This document shows, piece by piece, positions 38,478-44,337 of a stretch of 44,337 nucleotides of DNA. The position numbers were made by a program, and so were the translations under genes. The stretch's first letter is position 1. Every line of letters starts with the position of its first letter. Source of the DNA: Planctomycetota bacterium (GTDB lineage Bacteria; Planctomycetota; Planctomycetia; Gemmatales; Gemmataceae); the NCBI GenBank assembly GCA_017306025.1, contig JAFKJJ010000558.1, positions 1 through 44,337 on the forward strand. Reading direction: 5' to 3'. The notes under the pieces were generated by a model. It did no database searches and was not told where the DNA came from. It saw nothing but the letters and a program-made list of their open reading frames with translations.

Positions 38478-41318
38478 ATGTCCAACCCCGAACTCGCCCG
38501 CCTCAACGACCTCAACGAGTTGCCGTCGTGGCGCCGGTGGGGACCGTACCTCTCCGACCGCCAGTGGAGCACCGTGCGCGAGGACTATTCGCCCACCGGC
38601 GACCCCTGGGGGTACTTCCCGTTCTGGCACGCGCACCGGCGCGCGTACCGGTGGGGCGAGGACGGCCTCGCGGGCGTCAGCGACGAGGCCCAACACCTCT
38701 GCCTCGCGCTGGCGCTGTGGAACGGCAAGGACCAGATCCTGAAGGAGCGCCTCTACGGCCTGCAGAACGAGGAGGGGAACCACGGCGAGGACGTGAAGGA
38801 ACTGTACTACCACCTCGACGCCACACCGACGCACAGCTACCTGAAGTTCCTCTACAAGTACCCGCAGCGCCGGTTCCCCTACGAGCAACTGGTCGAGGAG
38901 AGCAAGCGGCGCGGCCGCAACGAGCCGGAATACGAGCTGCTCGACACCGGGATCTTCGACGACGACCGGTACTTCGACGTGTTCGTGGAGTTCGCCAAGG
39001 GTGACCCGCGCGACATCCTCATGCGCGTCACCGCGCACAACCGCGGCCCCGAGGCGGCCGAGTTGCACGTCCTGCCGACCGTCTGGTTCCGCAACACCTG
39101 GGGCTGGAAGCCGGATCAGCCGCGGCCGGTCATCACGCACTCCTCGCACGGCGGGCTGAAGCTGTTCCACCCGGAGTGGGATCAGTACCGGTTCTGGGCC
39201 GGCGGCGCGACGCGGTCCGACGACCCGCACGCGGCGCAGGAGGCCGTGTCGTCGCTGATGCGGCACGCGTACCTGTTCTGCGAGAACGACACGAACACGC
39301 CGGCCCTCTACGGCTCGCGCGACACCGGCTTCTTCAAGGACGGGATCAACGACTACGTCGTTCACGGCCGACACGACGCGGTGAACCCGGAGGGCCTCGG
39401 TACGAAGGCCGCCGCGCACCACCGGCTCACAATCCCCCCCGGGCAATCGGTGACGATCCGCTGTCGGCTGCGGCACGAGGCCGACGGCGTCGCGGACGTG
39501 TTCACCGACTTCGACGAGCTGTTCCGGGTCCGCGTCCACGAGGCGGACCGGTACTTTCACGCCCTCCAGGCCGAGATCCAGCACGAGGACGCCCGCCGCG
39601 TGCAGCGCCAGGCGATCGCGGGGCTCATCTGGACCAAGCAGTTCTACCAGTACGACACCTACCGCTGGCTCAAGGGCGACTCGGCCACGATCACGCCGCC
39701 CGAACAGCGCTGGTACGCGCGCAACAGCGACTGGCAGCACTTCAAGGCGGCGCAGGTGCTCTCGATGCCGGACAAGTGGGAGTACCCGTACTTCTGCGCG
39801 TGGGACACGGCGTTCCACGCGGTCGCGTTCGCGCCGTTCGACCCGGAGTTCGCCAAGGACCAGCTCCTCCTGCTCTGCCGCGAGTGGTACACGCACCCCA
39901 ACGGCCAGCTCCCGGCCTACGAGTGGAACTTCTCGGACGCCAACCCGCCGGTCCACGCGTGGGCGGCCTGGCGTGTCTTCCAGCTCGACCGCAAGTACCG
40001 CCACCAGCACCGCACCGGCGGCCACGTCCAGCACGGGCACCACGAGGTGGACGAGTGCGACGCGGACTGGGACTTCCTCGAACGCGTGTTCCACAAGCTG
40101 ATGATCAACTTCACGTGGTGGGTGAACCGGAAGGACGCGCAGGGCCGCAACGTGTTCCAGGGCGGGTTCCTGGGGCTCGACAACATCGGCGTGTTCGACC
40201 GCTCCCACCCGCTCCCGACCGGCGGCTTCATCAACCAGGCCGACGGGACCGCCTGGATGGCGATGTACGCGCTGAACCTCATGCGCATCGCGCTGGAACT
40301 GGCCACCCGCAACCCGGTGTACGAGGACATCGCGATCAAGTTCTTCGAGCACTTCCTGAGCATCGCCAAGGCGATGACCGACATGGCCGGTAAGGGCGTG
40401 GGCCTCTGGGACGAGGGCGACGGCTTCTACTACGACGAGCTGCGCCTCCCGGACGGCCGCATCGAGCGGCTGAAGGTGCGGTCGATGGTGGGGCTCATCC
40501 CGCTGTACGCGGTGGAGGTGCTGGAGCCGGAGCTCCTGGCGAAGATGCCGAACTTCGCTAACCGGCTGCGGTGGGTGCTGGACAACCGCGCCGACCTGGC
40601 GGGGCTGGTGTCGCGGTGGTTCGAGCCCGGCCGCGGCGAGCGCCGGCTGCTGTCCTTGATGCGGGGCAGCCGGATCAAGAAGTGTCTGGCGCGGGTGCTG
40701 GACGAGAACGAGTTCCTGAGCCCGTTCGGCGTCCGCGGGCTGTCGCGTGCCCACCGCGACACCCCGTACACGTTCCGCATGGGCGACCACAACGTGACGG
40801 TCGGCTACGTCCCGGGCGACTCGGACACCGGCATGTTCGGCGGCAACTCGAACTGGCGCGGGCCGGTGTGGTTCCCGGTGAACTTCCTCATCATCGAGAG
40901 CCTGCAGAAGTTTCACCACTACTACGGCCCGGACTTCAAGATCGAGTGCCCGGCGGGCAGCGGCAAGCACATCACCGTGCTGGACGCGGCGATCGAACTC
41001 ACGCGGCGCTTGACGCGGGTGTTCCTGCGCGACGGCTCGGGCCGGCGGCCGTGTTTCGGGCGCTACGAGAAGCTGCAGCACGACCCGCACTTCAAGGACT
41101 ATTTGCTGTTCCACGAGTTCTTCCACGGCGACGACGGTACGGGCCTGGGGGCGAGCCACCAGACCGGCTGGACGGCCCTGGTGGCGAAGCTGCTCAACCC
41201 GCGCCGCGGGGAGAAGCTCTACGACGAGCTGACGGCACGGGAGGCGCTGACCGCGGCGGCGCAAGCGCACCCGGCCGGGGTGTCGATCGGCAAGTCGGCG
41301 CACACCGGGCAGCAGTAA
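38478..41318 (+). CDS. GH63-like glucosidase (MGH1-type glycoside hydrolase)
   Basis: A 946-residue cytoplasmic glycosidase of the family that includes bacterial GH63 enzymes and processing alpha-glucosidases. No signal peptide. The N-terminal half (WRRWGPYLSDRQWSTVREDY, DPWGYFPFWHAHRRAYRWGE, AELHVLPTVWFRNTWGW) resembles the beta-sandwich part. The second half is an (alpha/alpha)6 barrel with WEYPYFCAWDTAFHAVAFAP, GQLPAYEWNFSDANPPVHAW, FLGLDNIGVFDRS and NSNWRGPVWFPVNFLIIESL. Acidic residues in these blocks are the likely catalytic ones, but I do not assign them individually. The substrate may be a glucoside or storage/osmolyte oligosaccharide. ATG 38478 is preferred; GTG two codons earlier is possible. 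The ribosome binding site is weak and sits against the repeat element at 38332-38462. Confidence 0.88.
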   Translation: MSNPELARLNDLNELPSWRRWGPYLSDRQWSTVREDYSPTGDPWGYFPFWHAHRRAYRWGEDGLAGVSDEAQHLCLALALWNGKDQILKERLYGLQNEEGNHGEDVKELYYHLDATPTHSYLKFLYKYPQRRFPYEQLVEESKRRGRNEPEYELLDTGIFDDDRYFDVFVEFAKGDPRDILMRVTAHNRGPEAAELHVLPTVWFRNTWGWKPDQPRPVITHSSHGGLKLFHPEWDQYRFWAGGATRSDDPHAAQEAVSSLMRHAYLFCENDTNTPALYGSRDTGFFKDGINDYVVHGRHDAVNPEGLGTKAAAHHRLTIPPGQSVTIRCRLRHEADGVADVFTDFDELFRVRVHEADRYFHALQAEIQHEDARRVQRQAIAGLIWTKQFYQYDTYRWLKGDSATITPPEQRWYARNSDWQHFKAAQVLSMPDKWEYPYFCAWDTAFHAVAFAPFDPEFAKDQLLLLCREWYTHPNGQLPAYEWNFSDANPPVHAWAAWRVFQLDRKYRHQHRTGGHVQHGHHEVDECDADWDFLERVFHKLMINFTWWVNRKDAQGRNVFQGGFLGLDNIGVFDRSHPLPTGGFINQADGTAWMAMYALNLMRIALELATRNPVYEDIAIKFFEHFLSIAKAMTDMAGKGVGLWDEGDGFYYDELRLPDGRIERLKVRSMVGLIPLYAVEVLEPELLAKMPNFANRLRWVLDNRADLAGLVSRWFEPGRGERRLLSLMRGSRIKKCLARVLDENEFLSPFGVRGLSRAHRDTPYTFRMGDHNVTVGYVPGDSDTGMFGGNSNWRGPVWFPVNFLIIESLQKFHHYYGPDFKIECPAGSGKHITVLDAAIELTRRLTRVFLRDGSGRRPCFGRYEKLQHDPHFKDYLLFHEFFHGDDGTGLGASHQTGWTALVAKLLNPRRGEKLYDELTAREALTAAAQAHPAGVSIGKSAHTGQQ

Positions 41319-41374
41319 CCGGCCTGTCGCGCCCCCGCGGCGCGCGGTACGCTCGCGGTGAGGAGGACTTCCCG

Positions 41375-42097
41375 ATGGCAACCGCCGACCTGCTGCCCCC
41401 ACCGCCCGCCGCCCCGCGCCGCGACCCGTCCCCGCGACTGTGGAGCGAGGCGGAGTTCGCGCGGATGCGGCAACTCGGCCTGTTCGCCGGCCGCGACGTG
41501 GAACTGACCGCCGGTGTCGTGTGCGAACGCGGCACCGGTCGGCCGTTCGTGTTCACGCGAAAGGAGTACTACGCGCTGGGCGACAACCACTTCTTCCGCG
41601 ACCGGCGGGTGCAACTGATCGGCGGTGCCATCCTTCAGGAGTCGCCCATGAACCCGCCCCACGCTGTCGTCGTCCGGCTCGTCACGAAGGCAATCGAGCG
41701 CGTGTTCGGGTACGGATACGACGTGCGGGTGCAACTCCCCATCGACCTCGGTCTCACTTCGGAGCCGGAACCGGACGTCGCGGTTGTCTCCGGATCACCG
41801 CGAGATTACCTCGTCGATCATCCGAAGACCGCGCTGCTCGTGATCGAGGTGAGCGAATCCACGATCGAGGCAGACACGCACGAGAAGGCGAGCCTGTACG
41901 CGTCGGGCGGGATCGCGGATTACTGGGTGGTCGACCTGACGACCGATCGCGTGCTCGTGTTCCGCTCGCCGAAGCCGGAAATCGGGTCGGCGTTCGGGCA
42001 GAACTACGCGCCGGTGAGCGCCCACGGGCGCGACGACGCGCTCACGCCGCTCGCGGCGCCGAACGCCCGCGTACTCGTCGGCGATCTGCTCCCGTGA
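41375..42097 (+). CDS. Uma2 family (DUF820) PD-(D/E)XK nuclease-like protein with duplicated N-terminal motif
   Basis: The 240-residue protein starts at ATG 41375 after GGAGG. The C-terminal half is the Uma2 core: EPEPDVAVVSGSPRDY with D134, LLVIEVSEST with E158, then DTHEKASLYASGGIADYWVV with K171, giving the D...E...K set of the PD-(D/E)XK fold. Such proteins are very numerous in planctomycetes and cyanobacteria; nuclease activity is predicted, and the biological role is unclear. Unusually, the N-terminal Uma2 motif occurs twice in tandem and ungapped: residues 23-49 (WSEAEFARMRQLGLFAGRDV, then ELTAGVV) and 60-86 (FTRKEYYALGDNHFFRDRRV, then QLIGGAI). It starts 56 bases after the glucosidase gene and may be co-transcribed with it. 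Confidence 0.85.
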   Translation: MATADLLPPPPAAPRRDPSPRLWSEAEFARMRQLGLFAGRDVELTAGVVCERGTGRPFVFTRKEYYALGDNHFFRDRRVQLIGGAILQESPMNPPHAVVVRLVTKAIERVFGYGYDVRVQLPIDLGLTSEPEPDVAVVSGSPRDYLVDHPKTALLVIEVSESTIEADTHEKASLYASGGIADYWVVDLTTDRVLVFRSPKPEIGSAFGQNYAPVSAHGRDDALTPLAAPNARVLVGDLLP

Positions 42098-42103
42098 GCG
42101 GCG

Positions 42104-42721
42104 TCAACCCTTCCCCAACAGCAGATCGATCACCCAGCACCCGCGAACGTGCTCGCCCGGCCCGCGACAGTGGTCGAGCACGTTGACGTTGTCGCACCCT
42201 GCGTCTTGGAGTGCATCGGCAAGGATAGGCATTCGATCGAACGCACGCTCGTCGTAAATGCCGCGGGCCAGCGCGACCACATCCGACGTGAGCCACGGGG
42301 AGACGTCAACGGGCCGGAACGGATTGCCGAACACCTCGCGGATGAGGTCGCACTGGCGCTCTTTCTCAAACGTTGCGTCGGCGAGATTGCGGAACACCTC
42401 GATCAGTGAGCGTTGGCCGATGCGGTGGGAAAAATGCCGGACGGCTTCTTGCGTGTGGAACTTCCGCCAGTCGAACGCGCTGAGCCGGAACTCGCTCTCG
42501 CACTCGTTCCGAGCGCGGTCGCGTTCTTCGACACTCGTCTCGTCGTCGATGAACCGGGCGACCGCCTCGACGTAGTTCCTCTGGGTGTCGGACAACCGCA
42601 CCCATGAGTTACGTAAGCAGTGGTAGCTCGCCAAGAACAGCTTCCGCTCGTCCCACGCCACCGGGTACTCGCGCAGCATGTACAGCGGCAACTTCGTGGT
42701 AATCCACTCCGCTTCCGTCAT
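42104..42721 (-). CDS. MTEAEW-type planctomycete protein family, function unknown
   Basis: The 205-residue cytoplasmic protein begins MTEAEWITTKLPLYMLREYP and ends DALQDAGCDNVNVLDHCRGP followed by HVRGCWVIDLLLGK. I recognise the start and the ending (FGNPFRPV, WLTSDVVALARGIYDERAFD, RMPILADAL, HCRGPGEHVRGCWV) from a protein family present in many copies in Gemmataceae, often associated with TIGR02996-type sequences; no function is known. The middle is helical and charged. Its ATG at 42721 overlaps the stop of the preceding HD-domain gene by four bases (ATGA), so the two are translationally coupled. It is convergent with the Uma2 gene with 6 bases between stops. Confidence 0.8.
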   Translation of the reverse strand: MTEAEWITTKLPLYMLREYPVAWDERKLFLASYHCLRNSWVRLSDTQRNYVEAVARFIDDETSVEERDRARNECESEFRLSAFDWRKFHTQEAVRHFSHRIGQRSLIEVFRNLADATFEKERQCDLIREVFGNPFRPVDVSPWLTSDVVALARGIYDERAFDRMPILADALQDAGCDNVNVLDHCRGPGEHVRGCWVIDLLLGKG

Positions 42722-43308
42722 TCGCTCGGCCCCTCCGTCGCGCCGTTCCCCTTCTCCAGCCCCAGTTCCGCGGCGATCGTCTTCATCGCGTCGATCACGA
42801 ACTGAATGTGCGTGTCCAGCTCGACGCCGAAGTCCGCCGCGCCGCGGACCACGTCGTCGCGGTTCACCCCCTTCGCGAAGCCCTTCGCCTTCATCTTCTT
42901 CTTCACGCTCGACGCGGTTAAGTCGCCAATCCCCGTCGGCCGCAGAAGGGCCGTCGCGGTGACGAGGCCGGTAATTTCGTCGCACGCGTAGAGTCCCTTT
43001 TCCATCGGCGTGCGCCGTGGGTAGCGGTCACTCAAGTAGTCCGCGTGCGACAGGATGCACGTGACGACCTCTTCGGGGCAGCCCTTCGCGCGGAGGATTT
43101 CGGAGCCCTTCAGCGGGTGGTCCGGCGCGTCCGGCCAGCGCTCGTAATCGAAATCGTGGAGCAGCCCGACGAGGCCCCACGCCTCTTCGTCGTGCCCGAG
43201 TTTCCGGGCGTAGGCCCGCATCGCGACCTCCACCGACATGCAGTGCCGGCGCAGGCCGGGGTCGGAAACGTACTCGCACAACAGTGCGAAGGCGTCGGCG
43301 CGGTTCAT
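42718..43308 (-). CDS. HD-domain metal-dependent phosphohydrolase-like protein
   Basis: The 196-residue protein starts at ATG 43308 (GGAG upstream). The HD signature is complete: H22 in LRRHCMSVEVAM, H51-D52 in GLLHDFDYERW, H88 in LSHADYLSDR and D110 in LYACDEITG, the pattern of small HDIG-type proteins. Such proteins hydrolyse phosphate esters of nucleotides or related metabolites using one or two metal ions; the specific substrate is unknown. The C-terminal part (SSVKKKMKAKGFAKGVNRDD) is basic and typical of this subgroup. No signal peptide. It is translationally coupled to the unknown MTEAEW-type protein, which may be a functional partner, and is divergent from the FAH-family gene with only 68 bases between starts. 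Confidence 0.88.
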   Translation of the reverse strand: MNRADAFALLCEYVSDPGLRRHCMSVEVAMRAYARKLGHDEEAWGLVGLLHDFDYERWPDAPDHPLKGSEILRAKGCPEEVVTCILSHADYLSDRYPRRTPMEKGLYACDEITGLVTATALLRPTGIGDLTASSVKKKMKAKGFAKGVNRDDVVRGAADFGVELDTHIQFVIDAMKTIAAELGLEKGNGATEGPSE

Positions 43309-43376
43309 GCTAAAACTCCGGGAAGTGGCGGCCGCGGTAGTGTACCCTGAACGCCATCTCCCGCGGAGGAACTGCC

Positions 43377-44324
43377 ATGCGATTGTGCCGCTTCGGACCG
43401 GAGCACGTGCCGCAGGTCGGGTTCTACGACGAGCGCCGGGTCGTCCCGCTCGCGGACGCGATCATCGTCTACTCGCGGGCCACCGGCCGCACGGTCGAAC
43501 TGGCCGAGTCGTCGGAGTTGCTCACGTACCTGCCCGGCAGCCCCGACTTCGCCGCGGCCCGCGAACTGGCGGCGTGGGTAGAGGAGCACCCCGACGCGGT
43601 GCCGTCGCGCGCCCCGGAGGCGGCGCGGCTGCTCGTCCCGATCGCGCGGCCCAACAAGATCTTTCTGCTCGCTGGCAACTACGCAGAGCACGTCCGCGAG
43701 GGCGGCGGCACCGCGGCCGAGCGCGCCGAGACGTTCCCCTACGTGTTCATGAAGCCGCCCACGACGCTCACCCACCCCAACGCCGCGATCAAGATCCCGC
43801 GCGCCGCGCCCGACGGGGTCGATTGGGAGTTGGAACTCGCGGTCATCATCGGCCGGCGCGCCAAAAACGTGAGCGAGGCCGACGCGCTCGGCTGCGTCGC
43901 GGGCTACACGGTGGTGAACGACATCTCCCAGCGCCGGTTCCGGCCGAACCCGGGCCGCAAGAAGCGAGAGAAGGACGCGTTCTTCGACTGGCTGCACGGG
44001 AAGTGGTTCGACACGTTCTGCCCGTGCGGGCCGTGCATCACATCGGCCGATGCGATCCCCGACCCGCAGTCGCTGCGGCTCAGGACGGAAGTCAACGGCG
44101 AGGTGAAGCAGGACGCCCCCACCTCTCGGATGGTCTTCCCCGTGGCCGCGATCATTGCGTTCATCTCGCAGATTTGCGCACTGGCCCCCGGTGACGTGAT
44201 CTGCACCGGCACGCCCGCGGGCGTGGGCGCCGCAACGGGCCAGTTCCTCAAGCCCGGCGACGTGATACGGGGAACGATCGAGAAGATCGGCCAACTGGTC
44301 ACGTACGTGGAGATGGAGAAGTGA
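43377..44324 (+). CDS. Fumarylacetoacetate hydrolase family enzyme
   Basis: The 315-residue protein starts at ATG 43377, six bases after GGAGGA. An N-terminal FAA-type lid region (MRLCRFGPEHVPQVGFYDER) precedes the catalytic domain: PNKIFLLAGNYAEHVREGGG, FMKPPTTLTHPNAAI with K126, metal-binding E151 and E153 in VDWELELAVIIGR, D182 in TVVNDISQRRF, and TGTPAGVG near the end. These residues bind a divalent metal in the family, which cleaves or isomerises C-C bonds in 2-oxo-acid-like compounds such as acylpyruvates. The exact substrate cannot be read from sequence; it could serve aromatic catabolism or decarboxylation of oxaloacetate-like compounds. Complete; it ends 13 bases before the window edge. 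Confidence 0.9.
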   Translation: MRLCRFGPEHVPQVGFYDERRVVPLADAIIVYSRATGRTVELAESSELLTYLPGSPDFAAARELAAWVEEHPDAVPSRAPEAARLLVPIARPNKIFLLAGNYAEHVREGGGTAAERAETFPYVFMKPPTTLTHPNAAIKIPRAAPDGVDWELELAVIIGRRAKNVSEADALGCVAGYTVVNDISQRRFRPNPGRKKREKDAFFDWLHGKWFDTFCPCGPCITSADAIPDPQSLRLRTEVNGEVKQDAPTSRMVFPVAAIIAFISQICALAPGDVICTGTPAGVGAATGQFLKPGDVIRGTIEKIGQLVTYVEMEK

Positions 44325-44337
44325 AGCCGACCTCCGG

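Noticed and set aside
38388..41402. A 1004-codon open frame on the minus strand opposite the GH63-like gene
   Set aside because: Composition is dominated by Arg, Val, Glu, Ala and Leu with no family motif, and the plus strand carries a clear glycosidase. It is a codon-bias shadow.
1..44337. tRNA, rRNA, insertion sequence or prophage genes
   Set aside because: No cloverleaf-like tRNA, rRNA segment, transposase, integrase or phage structural gene was recognised by reading. A dedicated scan would be needed to exclude a small RNA.

Overview
The window reads as chromosomal DNA of a high-GC planctomycete, most likely family Gemmataceae. I base this on gene families rather than on a search. The markers are a TIGR02996-type domain protein, a DUF1501 protein paired with a planctomycete-cytochrome/DUF1549/DUF1553 protein, a cysteine-rich YTV-type repeat protein, an ECF sigma factor with a membrane segment and long C-terminal extension, a MTEAEW...HVRGCWVIDLL family protein, a Uma2-like protein and futalosine-pathway menaquinone genes. 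I see no rRNA, tRNA, CRISPR array, prophage or transposase.

Layout. 1-4048: end of a Nif3-like gene, a tiny exported protein, a UPF1/IGHMBP2-type helicase and a TIGR02996 protein. 4059-9572: a secreted glycerophosphodiesterase, divergent from an NtrC-type regulator, then a secreted S9 peptidase and a DUF4142 protein. 9645-18057 (minus): an efflux operon of one adaptor and two RND pumps, with a perfect 40-bp hairpin between the pump genes. 18450-23975: an unknown exported protein, then DUF1501 and DUF1549/1553 genes facing a small cytochrome-like gene. 24133-28807: a PEBP protein, an XRE regulator with its own palindrome-overlapped promoter, an SGNH hydrolase and several membrane or secreted unknowns. 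28875-30884 (minus): mqnA-mqnC. 31143-33107 (minus): the YTV-type protein, built on a strict 32-residue period. 33570-38211: an unknown protein, the extended ECF sigma factor and a PQQ-propeller protein. 38478-44324: a GH63-like glucosidase, a Uma2 protein with a duplicated N-terminal motif, an overlapping HD-domain/unknown gene pair, and an FAH-family enzyme.

How the genes work together. The adaptor and two pumps should form a tripartite exporter whose outer-membrane partner is elsewhere. mqnA and mqnC make early and middle steps of menaquinone synthesis. The DUF1501/DUF1549/DUF1553/cytochrome group is a recurrent planctomycete set of exported proteins of unknown exact role. Many other products are exported.

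The most striking pattern is in the gaps. About ten long inverted repeats, with arms of roughly 17-51 bp and several perfect or near-perfect, sit between genes. They belong to several unrelated sequence families, but most share one design: arms built from a short, tandemly repeated, strand-asymmetric word. In three cases such an element has entered coding sequence: an in-frame insertion in the helicase, a replaced C-terminus in MqnA and an extended C-terminus in the Nif3 protein. This looks like an active or recently active class of non-autonomous hairpin element, and it is my leading candidate for something under-described.
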